A stretch of 64,000 bases of DNA from Stomoxys calcitrans (GCF_963082655.1 NC_081555.1:23983291-24047290); one strand, 5' to 3'; counted from the first letter of the stretch, positions 31,605 through 44,345 are shown. Translations and numbers: made by a program. Notes: generated by a model not told the origin, from the letters alone.

Positions 31605-33895
31605 ATAGGAAATCGTAGTTTAAGTACCATTTCCAAAGGAAAGGAAACTTTCAGTATTTTTTACCAAAGAAAATGGTAGTTTTATTAAATTTTCCCCAAA
31701 TACAGGGTAATCTAACTACAATTTCTTAACGCAATGAGTAGTTTTAGTACCCCTTCCAAACGCAGAGGGTAGTTTTAGTACCCTTTTTCAAAAGAAAGGT
31801 TAGTTTTAGTACTCTTTTCCAAAGCTATGAGTAGTTTAGGTATCCCTTTCCCAACGCAAAGGGTAGATTTAGTACTCTTTTCTAAAAGAAAGTGTAGTTT
31901 AAGTACCATTTCCCAAAAAAAGGGTAGTTTAAGTATCCTTTTCCCAAGGAAAGGGTAGTTTCAGAACCCTTTCCCCAAGAAAATAGCAGTTTTAACACCC
32001 TTTCCAAAAGCAAAGGGTAGTTTTAATAGTTTAAGTACCCTTCCCAACGAAAAGGGTAGTTTTAGTACCATTTCCCAGCGGAAAGGGTAGTTTTAGTACC
32101 ATTTCCCAAAGGAAAGGTAGTTTTTTAGTACTCTCACCCTAAGGAAAGGGTAATTTTAATATCCTTTCCCAAAAGAAAGGGTTGTTTGAAAACCCTTCCC
32201 AAAAGGAAGGGTAGTTTTAAAACCCCTTCCCAAGAAAAGGGCTGTAGCTCCAAACCCCTTTCCTAAAGACAGTGAACGTTTAAAACACTTTCCCAAGAAA
32301 AGTGTAGTCTTAGTAGCATTTCCACAAGGAATGTGTAGTCTTAGAGTAGATTTAGTACCCTTTTCCAACGGAAACGGTAGTAATAGAACCATTTCCCAGA
32401 GGAAAGGGAACGTTAAGTACCCTTCTCAAAAGAACTGCCGTTTTAGTACCATTTCCCAAGCGAAAGGATAGTTTTAGAACACTTTCCCAAAGGAAAAGAT
32501 CGTTTAAGATCCCTTTCCCAACAGAAAGGGTAATCTTTGGACAAATTCCCAAGGAAAGGGTAATTTAAGTACCATTTCCCAAAGAAAAGGGTAATTTTAG
32601 TACCATTTCCCAAAGGAAAGACTAATGTTGATACCATTTCCCAAAGGAACCGGTGGTTTTAGTGCATCTTCCCAAAGGAATGGACAGATTAAGTTCAATT
32701 TGCCAAAGGAAAAGGCATTTTCGGTAAACTTTCCCAAAGAAAAGAGTAGTTTTAGAGCCTCTTTCCAAAGGAAAGGGTAGTTTTAGTACCCTTTCCCAAA
32801 GGAAAGGGTAGTTTTAGTACCCTTTCCCAAAGGAAAGGGTAGTTTAGTGCTCTATCCCGAAGGAAAGGGTAGTTTTAGTACCCTTACCCAAAAGAAAGCG
32901 TAGTTTTAGTACCCTTTCCCAAAGGAAATTGTAATTTATGTACTCTTTTCCATAGCAAAGGGTAGTTTTAGTAAAGATACCCTCTCCCAAAAGATTGGGT
33001 GCCTTTACATTCCTTAGTAGTTTTAGTACCCTTATCCAAAGGAAAGGGTAAATTTAGTACATTTTCGCAATGGAAAGGGTAGTTTTAGTACCCTCTGCCA
33101 AAGGAAAGGGTAGTTTTAGAACCCTTTTCCAAAGGAAAGGGTAGCTTTAGTACCGTTTCCCAAAGGAAGAGATAGTTTTAGCACCATTTCCAAAAGGAAA
33201 GTGTAATTTAAGTACCATTTCCCAAAGAAGAAGGAGGGTTTAGTACCCCTTCCTTAAGGAAACGGTAGTTTTAGTACCCTATCCCAAAGGATACGGTAGT
33301 TTTTGTACCCTTTCCCAAAAAAATGGTAGTTTTAGTACTCATTCCCAAAGAAATCGGTTGTTTCAGTAACCTTTCCCAAACGAAACGGTAGTTCTAGTAC
33401 CCTTACCCAAAGTAAGGGTAGTTTTAGTCAACTTTCCCAAAGAAAACGATAGTTTTAGTACCCTTTTCCAAAGGAAGGGGTAGTTTTAGTACCCTTTTCC
33501 AAAGGAAATGGTAGTTCTTGCACCATTTCCCAAAGGAAAGGGTAGTTTTGGTACCCTTTTCCAAAGGAAGGCGTAGTTTTAGTATCCTTTCCCAAAGGAA
33601 AGAGTAGGTTTAGTACCGTTTCCCAAAGAAAGGGGTAGTTGTAATACCTTTTCCCAAAGGAAAGGATAGTTTTGATGCTCAAAGGAAATGGTAGTTATTG
33701 TACCCTTTCCCATAGGAAAGGGTAGTTTTAGTACCCTTTCGCAAAATAAAACACTATCCCAAAGGAAGGGGTAGTTTTTGTACCCTTCCTCAAAGGAAGG
33801 GGTAGTTTTAGTACCTTTCCCCAAAGTTAACAATAGTTTTAGTCCAAATGAAACGATAGATTCAAAGGAAAGGGTAGTTTTAATACCCTTATCTT
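31605..33895. repeat. 33-bp satellite array B (minus orientation)
   Basis: About 2.3 kb of tandem units, roughly 69. The plus-strand motif GGGTAGTTTTAGTACCC and CCCTTTCCC-AAA-GGAAAGGG is the reverse complement of the array at 9428-12640. Minus-strand frames show the same 11-residue period (motifs PFLWE, SFGKGY). Linker variants differ slightly between arrays: CTTA/CTAA in the first, CAAA here. Confidence 0.95.
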
Positions 33896-33924
33896 CTATC
33901 AGCCCAAGAATCAACATTAACCTT

Positions 33925-33975
33925 CATAGAAATAATGAGACAGCAGGAGCCGATGAGTTGCCAACTTAAATGATC
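33925..33975 (+). pseudogene. Tiny LINE reverse-transcriptase relic
   Basis: Codons at 33931-33966 read NNETAGADELPT, matching KNNKAAGADELPA of the fragment at 30046, then a stop. It sits at the edge of the 33-bp satellite. Confidence 0.5.
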
Positions 33976-35234
33976 TTCAGTTAAAGTAGGAAATCCCTTA
34001 CTAGCAACAACTTTAACGTTAATCATCTCAAGTGTCTTATATTTAAGATGGCCTCAACTACATTCTCCCTCTCTAGATAAAAATTAAGCTAATGTGTCAT
34101 TTATATTGTCAATGATATCCTGGCTCATAAATCAAAGTAAAGTTCCTTGTCGTATAAAACAAAAGACATTTTATCGTCACCAAACGAAGAAAAAACAAAA
34201 AGTTCGCATAGCAACACATAATTAAATGGATTTATAATTCCTCTCTCCCCGAAAAGCAACAATTTGTACAGCGTGTTTTTTCTTTCCCGGCTTCCTATTC
34301 CCTATAATAAATTAATATAAATGGATAACAATAACAAACATGAAATATGAGAACTTGTGCTTTTGTCCTTTAAGAGTTCATTTACCTTTCAAGCTTCCTG
34401 GTGTACCATTGTGGTAAGATGGGTGGGTGACAATGACCATTTAATCTAAGCCCATACACACACACACACAAAATCACCATAGCCCAAATATGAAATGGTC
34501 CCATGGCAATGATTTATGAAAACACCATTTGCTTGGTGTTGCCTACTACAATTAAGCCTGACTAGAGGGCTGGCTGGACTGGTAGGCTGTGGAAGCGGGA
34601 GAGACTTCTTGCAACTCAAAATGTGTGTTATTTCCCTATTGTTTTTTGTTATATTGTTGTTGTTGACATTTAGACATCCATAAAAATGACGGCATTTTCA
34701 CTTACCAGGCACATGTCAACACAACCCCTTCCTTTGCCCTGGGCTTATATTTCCGTTTCCATTCTCTTATAGGCCCCATAGGGTCGCGGTCATTCCACCC
34801 AATAGTCCATCAAAGTCTCGCAAATGTGTCAAATTAAACCGAAAGCAACCACTGCCCCCCTTTTCTGATGTGGCGAGTCCTGGGGGATATGGATGGAATT
34901 TTTATGTCACCGGCGAAAACGGCCTACACAAAGAGACGCACGGCAAAAATAGTCATTAGTCCTGTACTTCTACTACTACTGGTACTGGCAAGGAAGAAGT
35001 AGTGAAAGTGAAATAACGCCTGGTTTCCTCCTGCGATGCCAAAAAGAGTTCATTGAACTCCCTTAACCAAATACAATAAATGCATGAACGTATATGCGCG
35101 TAGCTACGCACTCATACTCAGAGATTTGTGTAATAAATGCCAAAAGAGAATAGTAATGGAATTACAAAAGGGCAAGGCATATTGGAGTGAAGGAAATTAA
35201 AGGTGAACAATTTAAAGAAGAGAAAATAATGAAA
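33976..35234. other. Single-copy stretch, no gene seen
   Basis: Fly-like single-copy DNA with a CA run near 34454 and mixed GC content higher than the surrounding satellites. It contains one perfect EcR-type palindrome (35046-35060). No exon is supported. Confidence 0.55.
35047..35059. promoter_or_regulatory. Candidate ecdysone response element (IR-1), perfect palindrome
   Basis: AGTTCATTGAACT is extended to a 15-bp perfect palindrome, GAGTTCATTGAACTC, about the central T. It fits the EcR/USP consensus exactly. Confidence 0.4.
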
Positions 35235-37490
35235 ACAGTTTTTAACAACTTGCGCTATGCCAAGATTTGGCGATTTATAACAGTAGAACACAGTATAGCA
35301 ATTTTTGTAGCCTATTATATTAATTTAGTATAACAGTTTTATACATTATAGCTTTAAATGGTCTTTCAACTCTTCCATGGTCTATTAAATCAATTTGATA
35401 TATAACGATTAAGCTAATAATACCAGTTTGACACTGTATAACAGTTTTGCATAGCTTTGAGTATAACAGTTTATGTGCTATAACTTAAACAGCCTTTACA
35501 TTCTTTGTTAACTTATCTTAAGAAATAAGGATTTGACCTATTATAACAATTTGATACTGTATTACAGTTTTGCATAGCATACTATTCACTTAGTATAATA
35601 TTTAATGAAATACAGTTTCTTCAGATTATATTACTGTGATACAGTTTGACACAGTATCACAGTTTTGTTTAAACCGATATATATTTATGTTAATGCGTTA
35701 TACCCATAAATTAAGATAAGAGCCTTGAGAAATAATGATTGGACGTATTATAACAGTTTGACATTATATAATAGTTTTTTTAACGAATAATATTCATGTA
35801 GTATTTAACCTTTAATCATTATGTCTATAAATGAGTTTTTCTTTGACTTGTAAAATCAATTTGAGTAATAAGAATTCGCAGATTATAACAGTTTAGCACT
35901 GTTTAATAGTTTTTTAAAGTATAATAGTCATTAAGTACAACAGCTTTTTGCGTATTAACTATAAATTACTACATGAGTCTTTCCTTCGCTTGTAAGCTTG
36001 ACTTGAGAATTAAAGATTTTTCAAATTATAACAGTTTTACACAGTATAACAGTTTTTTAGAATAAAGAATTCAATTAGTATAACAGTTTAATGAGTAATA
36101 TCTATAAGTGACCATAAAAATTTTTCCATGGCTTGTTAAATCAATTTTTGATATAACGATTTTTCTTATTATATCAGTTTGACACTGTATAACACATTTG
36201 CATAATTTTATATATATTTTAGCTAGAACTGTTTTACGCGATTTTGCTATAAATGGGCATATGAGCATTCCAATAGCTTCCCAAATCTACTTGAGAATTA
36301 AAGCTTTGCAAATGATAACACTTTGACGCAGTATAACAGTTTTGTTGAATACAATATTTATTTAGTTTTATAAGTTATAGCTAATAAAGTCATTAAAGTA
36401 ACTTGGAGAACAACGATATGGCCAATTATAATAGTTTGGCACTGTGTATTAGTTCTGATACAACATGATATACAGTTAGTAAAACAGTTTAATACATAAA
36501 AGCTCTAAATGACACGGATGATTCTTTTCTTGGATTGTTAAATCAATTTGAGATATAACGATATTGAAGGTTATAACTGGTTGACATTGTATAACAGTCT
36601 TCCTTCGTAAAGAATATTCATAGAGTATAACAGTTTTATGCATTTTTGCTAGAAATTACTATATAAGCGTCCCTTTATAGCTTCTTAAGTAAACTTGAGA
36701 TACAACGATTTCGCGGATTATAACAGTTTGCAATATTCGATATAACAATTTTGTGCGTTTTGGCTGTAAATGGTCACACTAGTCTTTCTATTGCTTCCTA
36801 AATCAAGTTGGAAAATAAATATTTAATTGATTTTAACTGTTTTAAACAGTATACAAGTTTTGTTGAATACAAGTTTTGTTGAATATTTATTAAGTTTTAC
36901 TCATTACAGGCACAAATGCCAATAAGAGTCTCTTAATTTTTTTAGTTTTTCCTCAGAATATTGAAAGATAATCTTCAAACGAAGTTTTCAGTTAGTATAA
37001 CAGTTTCCTCAAATGAAGTTTTCCGTTAGTATAGCAGTTCCTAACAGTTTTCTGATAGCTTAAAAAATTCAAATTATTACAATTTTCTTACATATTTTTG
37101 GTAACCCATAAAACAGCCAAAAACCATTCAAAACGTAACATATTCATTTGGATTATAACAGTTTGACACTGTAAAACAGTTGTGCATAGTATAATATTCA
37201 TTCATTATAACAGTTTTATACGAAAAAGCTATAAATGGCCGCATGAATCATTATATATCTGCTTAAATCAATCTAAACAATAAATATTTTACAGATTATA
37301 ACAGTTATACACAATATAACAGTTTCGATGAAAATAATATTTACTTATATTATATACTCTAGTCGCAATTAGAGCCCATTTATCGCTTTAATTTATTATC
37401 AGAATATTAAAAGATAACATTCCAATGAAGTTTCTTGTTAGTATAACAGTTTAAAAAAAAACTTCTAATAAATGCAAAAAATTTACTTCT
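35235..37490. repeat. Satellite of about 140-bp units built on AACAGT motifs
   Basis: About fifteen degenerate units with the core TAACAGTTTGACACTGTATA followed by ACAGTTTT. The core landmark recurs at about 35420, 35540, 35640, 35750, 35895, 36030, 36175, 36315, 36430, 36570, 36720, 37155 and 37295. Between cores lie variants of TATAAATGGTCATATGAGTC and AAATCAATTTGAGATATAAC. No coding frame. Confidence 0.85.
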
Positions 37491-37494
37491 AAGT

Positions 37495-37925
37495 GTTAGG
37501 AATCCGAATCAGCTATGCGGAAAAGCCGAAACGGTCTTGGTTTCGTACCTAGACCTAAACGTCTGAATGTAAGCCCAGAAAAGTCTGAGATCTGTCGGTT
37601 TACGAGTAAGACTTAGGTGGACCAATTTGAAGCTCCACGTTCCTAAACAGAACGGTTTTGCTATCCGACAATGCCAAATTCTTGGGAGCGATCTTGGATG
37701 GTAAATTTAATTGGAATTTTCACATCCAAGAGCGTGCTAAGAAGGCTCACAGTTGTAGGTCCCTATAAAATAAGTCCTAAATTCTAGGCTTAACATAGGA
37801 GACCAATACTTACATACGCCTCAGCAGTTTGCTTTTCAGCGATGGAGAAAAAGTGCAAATAAGGACATTACAACAGTTTCAGAGAGTACTAGGAGAAGGC
37901 CCTATCCCAATAATCCCAGTAGAAG
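37495..37925 (+). pseudogene. LINE reverse-transcriptase fragment
   Basis: Decayed frames contain LNVSPEKSEICRFTSK, an APRFLNR segment, SDNAKFLGAILDGKFNWNFH and IQERAKKAHSC. These are the region after the YADD box in this LINE family; compare 60870-61050. Stops and frameshifts break it. Confidence 0.65.
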
Positions 37926-38019
37926 AAAAAATCGCAGGTCAAACATTTTTATAATTTGTCTAGAGCCATTTTAATATGGCATTAATCAAAGAGAAAGATG
38001 CGCCATAACCTTATCCAGA

Positions 38020-39110
38020 TATTAACATAGCTAGGGGGAGCGCCCCACCCAAACTGGCTCATAGATCGACCGATACATTAAGAGGCTTAAGTGAAAGGTG
38101 AAAGGACATAAGAACGAATCAGATGTAAAAATTTGGGCCACGTGCCAAGGAGTCTGCCCAAGCCCCATAAACAAACTGTTCTGGCCGTATCATTTAAGTC
38201 AAGCGATAAAACGTTTAAGAATAGCCTAAAATTGACTTTAAAGGTTATGTTTTCAACTAAAACACAGAGCATACCAGTTTCAAGAACAAGTAAGCGCAAA
38301 CAAGGTCTCTAACAAATATTATAAAATTCATATATAACTAAGAGGAACGCCCCACCCAAACGGGCATATGTACGGATCGGTAAAATATGGGACTTAAATG
38401 AAAGGTCTATGGCAGAAAAGTAGGAATTTCATATAAAAATTTAGTGTTAAGGTCTGGGAGCCCGCACACCTCAAAAACCTTAAAGAATTGTATAGAATTG
38501 GCTTTGAAAGAAATGTATTCAACTTAATTTACAAAGTATAACAGTTTCAAGAACGATTATGCGTAAATAAAGTCTCCAACAAAGTTTGTCAAATTCATAT
38601 GTACGGAGAAGGAACGCCCCACCCAAACGGGCATATACATGGTTCGGGACAGTAGGGAACTAAAATGAAAGATCTTTGGTCGAGAAGAAAAAATCTTATA
38701 AAAATTTAGGGTCTAGTCTCAGGAAGCCCCCCCAATCCCCAAAAAAACCCTAACAGCTTGCAAAAAATTGGCTTCGAAAGATATTTAGTCAACTTAAAAT
38801 ATAGAGTATAACAGTTTCAAGAACAATTATGCGTAAACACAGACTCCAACAAAGTTTGTAAAATTCATTTATACGGAGGAGGAACGCCCCACCCAAACGG
38901 ACATATACATGGATCGGGACAGTAGGGAACTAAAATAAAAGATATTTGGTAGAGAAGAAAATATCTCATAAAAATTTAGGTTCTAGTCTCAGGGAGCCCG
39001 CCCAATCCCAAAAACTCCCTCCAAAAGACCATATGGATCGTTAGGTAGAATATGGGACTTAACTCAACGGTATTTGTGGCGAATTGTCAGTGGCCCCGTT
39101 TCAAGAAGAA
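38020..39110. repeat. ~285-bp GCCCCACCC satellite, first block
   Basis: Four tandem units with landmark CGCCCCACCCAAAC at about 38043, 38351, 38617 and 38888 (periods about 308, 266 and 271). Units also share GGGACTTAAATGAAAGGT, AAAATTTAGG and a CCCAAAAAC stretch. Units here carry an added ATAACAGTTTCAAGAAC segment linking them to the preceding AACAGT satellite. Confidence 0.8.
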
Positions 39111-40040
39111 ATATGCATAAACAAGGATTCCAAGAAGTATGAAAATGATTAGCAACTTCAATAAATTCTCTTGTTTCATAGCCTTTTTCATTATCACTTG
39201 CTTTCAATCTTTCTTTAAGGTTAAGAATCTCAATTCCGTTCAAGCCAAATCCCTACTTACAAACGCTCAATTACCAAGTACAAAGGGAACAACAACACTA
39301 AGAAAAAATAAACAATAAGCCAATGAAAAGAACAACAAAAAACACTGTTTATACAAAAACATTCAGAAAAATCATCCTGAATAAGTAAATATTTTAACAA
39401 CAGCAAGGAATGGGAAAAAGAGGGAAAGCCTTAGGGAGAAGCTGTGACACCAGCAGCCAACCAAACAGTAACTTGAGGCCAGGATAAGGCTTTGTGTTGG
39501 AAATTAACCACTTTCCATTGCTTGCCTGTTTTTCCTGACATTTCTTGAAAGCCGGGGATAGGCAATCAAATACACTTATCATTCAATGAGACGCCTTTAA
39601 GTCTTCTTGCATTCATCCAACAAACGATGTTTTTTCCACATTTTTCGTCTCCGCACCTCCGCACTTGTTTTTAAGTGATAAATGAGCCATAGCAGCCATA
39701 AGAAACCCATTAATATGCCTACTTACCAAAACCCGGGGAAGTAAAAGAAAAGAAGAAGAAAAACCCCAAAAATGGGAAATTCTTGGTATCATCGATGGTT
39801 AGGGCCCTAAAAGCCATCGTAAAAACGTTTATAACGGAAACTGTAACAGAAACCAATTTTGTAAATGACAGAGCCTGCGCTGCCTGCGTGCCGAAAATAT
39901 TCATTGGGTTTTCGTGGTTTGGGTCTTTGTTTATCGAAAACATTTGCTTGGCTAAAATTTCGATATTGTCATAAGCTCCCTGCTACGGCCCCCGCAAAGA
40001 AAGCAACGACTTTTTCCTTTTCTTTTTCCACTCTCTCAAG

Positions 40041-40053
40041 AGTTCATTGAACT
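40041..40053. promoter_or_regulatory. Candidate ecdysone response element (IR-1), perfect palindrome
   Basis: AGTTCATTGAACT, the same 13-mer as at 35047 and 58376, lies in single-copy DNA. Confidence 0.4.
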
Positions 40054-40461
40054 TCAGTTTGACATCAAAAGCTCTGCGGCATATTTTTACCAAATTCTAG
40101 CAAAGCAGAAGGGAAAAGCCGGCCGGCCGCCTTTTTACAACTTCTCATCATACGCCCAATGCGTGGGCCTTTGTTTGGCTATGTTCTGCACGCAGAGATT
40201 TTTGACCTTATGCGTTCTGTGGGAATTTGTAAATATGACGTTGTAATTATGTAAATAATATTTGGTAAGAGCAACGCGTTTGCTTGTTTAATATTCGCAA
40301 TCGAGTTTGTTTATTTTGAGAAGGTGTAGAAAGGTGGTTAGGTGGGCCTGTAACAAGGGAAATAAATGTTATTGGTTTTTTTCTTGTGTTTGGTGTTTAG
40401 AGTAGGGTTATTTTAAATGGCAAAGAAAGTTTGATGTGATTGAAGTTTTGATGAAAACCTA

Positions 40462-40571
40462 ATTACTAACAAGAGAAGCCTAAACATTCCCTGAGGACAT
40501 TGCACCCAAAAACCTTATTACTAACAAGAGAAGCCTAAACATTCCCTGAGGACATTGCACCCAAAAACCTT
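40462..40571. repeat. Perfect 55-bp tandem duplication
   Basis: 40462-40516 and 40517-40571 are identical. They begin ATTACTAACAAGAGAAGCC and end CACCCAAAAACCTT. Absence of any mismatch means a recent event or an assembly artefact. Confidence 0.95.
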
Positions 40572-40834
40572 TAGGGTAATGGGGAAATTTGTTAAAGGAT
40601 GCGTACCATGGTACACTACAAACATGGGTAAAATCAATTGTAGGCAGCAATTGTTAAACATTCTGTACAATGGCCTAAATGGAGGGTTGAAAATTCCAAA
40701 TGAGGGTATTGATATCAGTTCGGTAGAGGACACCCCAAACGGGTTTGGAGTATTCTGGACAATCTTTTTCTAAGGCCCTTTCAATATGGCCTAAACCGAA
40801 GAAAAAGTTTCCCTTAGCCATAAATTAGATATTT

Positions 40835-41694
40835 ACATACCCAGGGGGAGCGCCCCACCCAAAAGGGCATAGAGTCCAATCGGAACAATATGGGACTTTA
40901 ATGAAAGGTCTTTGGAAGTAGAAAATGAATCAGATATAAACATTTGAGTCCAAGCTTCAGGGGGCACGTCCAATCCCAAAAAAAAAAAACAAGTAAAAGC
41001 GTGCTAAGTTCGGCCGGGCCGAATCTTATATACCCTCCACCATGGATCGCATTTGTCGAGTGTTTTTACCGGCATCTCTTCTTAGGCACAAAAAAAGGAT
41101 ATAAGCAAAGATTTGCTCTGCTATTAGAGCGATATTAGGATATGGGCCGGTTTGGACCACAATTAAATTATATTTATGTTGGAGACCTGTGTAAAATGTC
41201 AGCCAATTCAAATAAGAATTGCGCTCTTTGTGGGCTCAAGAAGTAAAATAGAGAGATCGATTTATATGGGAGCTGTATCGGGCTATAGACCGATTCTGAC
41301 CATAATAAACACGTAATGGTCATGAGAGAATCCGTCGTGCAAAATTTCATTCCAATCGGATAAGAATTGCGCACCCTAGAGGCTCAAGAAGTCAAGACCC
41401 AAGATCGGTTTATATGGCAGCTATATCAGGTTATGGACCGATTTGAACCATACTTGGCACAGTTGTTGGATATCATAAGAAAACACGTCGTGCAAAATTT
41501 CATTCCAATCGTATAAGAATTGCGCACTCTAAAGGCTCAAGAAGTCAAGACCCAAGATCGGTTTATATGGCAGCTATATCAAAACATGGACCGATATGGC
41601 CCATTTACAATACCAACCGACCTACACTAATAAGAAGTATGTGTGCAAAATTTCAAGCGGCTAGCTTTACTCCTTCGGAAGTTAGCGTGCTTTC

Positions 41695-41726
<32 letters not shown>

Positions 41727-43325
41727 GACGGACATGGCTAGATCGACATAAAATTTCACGACGATCAAGAATATATATACTTTATGGGGTCTCAGGCGAA
41801 TATTTCTAGTAGTTACAATCAGAATGACGAAATTAGTATACCCCCCATCTTATGGTGGAGGGTATAAAAACTCCAAAACCGGCATATGGAGCAAATGATA
41901 TAACATGGAACTTAAACGAAAATAATTTGGGAGTAGAGTATGATTGTCATATATTAGGGGCTTAATGTCAGTAAATTTCGAACAATCACCAAAACCTTCT
42001 ATTTAAGTCTTTACTGTACAGATAGGTCTACATGCCGTTTGGTTTTTAGGGTGGAACGAGTCCATTCACACTAATCCTCTAATTTGTATATCTGATTTGT
42101 ACTCTACTGCCAAGTTCCCTTCTTTAAGTCCCATATTTTGCTGATCGATCTATATGTCCGCTTTTAGAGGGTCTTGGACACTAACACTGGTCCCCTAACA
42201 AAAATCTGATATTTGCATAACTAGGAGGGATGCCCCACCCAAACAGGCTATAGACCGATCGATAAAAACTGTGACTATAATGAAAGAAATTCAAGCGAAG
42301 AGTAAGAAACTGATAAAAAAAAAATGTGGGACCAAGTGCCGTAGAGCCCCACCAAAACCCAAAAACTCTCCGCCAAAAGAGCTTACGGACCCCGCGATGT
42401 TTGATGTCTTATGGGACCTACATTTTTAAAAACAGAGTACGAATGTGAAATAAGAAATTGGGTTCAGGGAATTTTGGACACTGACATTTGTACCCTAATC
42501 AAATCAGATGTTTAGCTACCCAAGGGGGATGCCCCACCCAAACGGGCATATAGACCGATTGGTGTAATATGTGATTTTAATGATAGGTATTTAAGGCAAA
42601 AGTAGGATACTAATAAATAAAAATAGGGCCAAGCGTCCAAAACCCAAAAATTCTCCGCCAAAAAGCTTATGGACCTAGCGATGCAATATGGGACTTAAAT
42701 ATTTCAGAGCATAGTAAGAATGTGATATAAAATTTTGTGTTCAGAGGGAGTTGGGCACTACTGACACTTGTCCCCTAACAATAATCAGATATTTCCGTTC
42801 CTAGGAGGGACGCCCCACCCAAACGGGCATATAGACCGATCGGTACAATATGTGGCTTTGATGAAAGGCATTCAAGAGAAGAGTAAGTAACTGATAAAAA
42901 AAAAAGTGAGACCAAGTGTCAAAGAGCCCTTCCAAAACTCAAAAACTCACCGCCAAAAGGGATTTTGAACTTAGCATTGCAATATGGGACTTAAATATTT
43001 AAAAGCATAGCATGAATGTGATGTAAAAATTTGGGTTCAGAGGGTTTTGGGCACCAACACTTGTCCCCTAAGATATTTGTCAGATATTTTCATATTTAAG
43101 ATGGACGCCCCATCCAAACGGGCATATAGACCGATCGGTACAATATGTGACTTTAATGAAAGTTGTTAAAGAGATGAGTAGTAAACTCATAAAAAATGTG
43201 GGGCCAAGTGTCAGGGAGCCCCACCAAACCCCAAAAACTCTTCGCCAAAAAGGCTTATAGACCGAGCGATGCAATATGGGACCTAAATTAAAGGTATTTA
43301 AAAGCAGAGTGCGAATGTGATATAA
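40835..43325. repeat. ~285-bp GCCCCACCC satellite, second block, with DINE-like insertion
   Basis: One unit lies at 40835-40988. After the insertion, units have landmark GCCCCACCCAAAC near 42233, 42531 and 42810, and GCCCCATCC near 43106 (periods about 298, 279 and 296). Units share GGGCATATAGACCGATCGGT, CTCCGCCAAAA and GATATTT…CTAGGAGGGA segments. No coding capacity; class unknown. Confidence 0.85.
40990..41866 (-). mobile_element. DINE-1-like element inserted in the 285-bp satellite
   Basis: The left end is the inverted 3' terminus (CAAGTAAAAGCGTGC, hairpin TTCGGCCGGGCCGAA). The right end is the 5' hairpin with CCCCCCATCTTATGGTGG. Only about two central 153-bp units remain and the microsatellite is short (41702-41735). 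Both ends touch A-runs (T-runs on the element strand). Close similarity to the copies at 1-270 and 14534 suggests a young insertion. Confidence 0.85.
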
Positions 43326-43329
43326 ATTC

Positions 43330-44345
43330 TATCCCGCGAGATAGCCGGCCACAGCATCTTCGCCATCCCAAAACTCACAGCGTCAGCTAAATCCTCACTC
43401 GCGCGGTCGTCGTTGAAAGTGATCACCGTACCCAGAAACTTACACAGGGGAGGTTTATTGATTCTGGAAAACAATCCCCGCCCAATAACGATCCAGCCAG
43501 TTCATAGTCCGCCTCATTCTCACCACCCCTTGACGGCCCAACAGAGCCTAACAGATCTCTGCATATACTAACCAGTCTTAGACTTACGTAACCTAATGAA
43601 AGAGTCTTCAGCGACCCCGCGTATAACGTAATAGTGAAATAGGGAGCCGGTGCAGCATCGACAATGTTTCAGATCATTTATGGGTTAAGCGTCTTTAAGA
43701 GTTAACCCTTAAAGACGCTACACCCATAAAGAAGACTTGATGACTCCCTTTTTCAATCAAGACTCCTGACTCGGTTCCCCTATTCAGACTTATCCGTGCA
43801 TATAGGAAGTCCCCAAAAATGCGAGGTAGCCGCACCCCAAAAATCTCTTTACGGAAAAACAATGTCCAACCCATTAACATGGAAGGACCCCCCTGGTAAA
43901 TAATTCGTGGGGCCGCCGTTACGCCGCTTGGCCATCTCTCAGAACATCCTACGAATACCCGAAGTTTGAGGGGTGCCCAAGTTCCCGACTCCCACAGTGA
44001 AAGGGCGATCTTCGTTGCCACATACCCAACGTTAAGATGCAGAGGCTTATGATCGAGCATAACATTCAACGAATATTTAGGAACACTCCTCTTTGCTCCA
44101 TAGATCAGCACTGCTGCGGTGCAATGGCGCGATATTCTCGATCAATCTAAGAAATACACAGCTACCCAGAGCCTTATGTTGGATTAGACTTGATTAGGCA
44201 AGTAAATGGAGAACGATCGCCTTAAACATGTAGTCCCAGGCCTGAACATCCAACTCCTTCCTATCGAGTTGCGGCAGTAGTCGAGCTCACTTAGTCTTCT
44301 TTTGACTATTTCCTCAACGTAGCTTCTCCAGCTTGGTTTCTGGTT
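43330..44345 (-). pseudogene. LINE fragment (second LINE family): reverse-transcriptase end onward
   Basis: The minus-strand frame at 43695-44111 contains GAKRSVPKYSLNVMLDHKPL followed by LNVGYVATKIALSLWESG. This is the conserved post-reverse-transcriptase segment of RNase H-bearing LINEs (…ALxVMLxLxPLHL…AAxxALRLxESG). The remainder to 43330 is decayed. The same protein segment recurs at 56063-56296, so both come from one family. Confidence 0.65.

Larger units (their letters stand above)
39111..40834. other. Single-copy stretch with a 55-bp duplication, no gene seen
   Basis: AT-rich DNA separating the two satellite blocks. It holds one perfect EcR-type palindrome (40041-40053) and a perfect 55-bp tandem duplication (40462-40571). 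Overlapping opposite-strand frames at 39719-40050 have no domain. Confidence 0.55.

Noticed and set aside
43695..44111. Host gene of 138 codons
   Set aside because: The protein segment recurs at 56063-56296 and matches LINE sequence between reverse transcriptase and RNase H.
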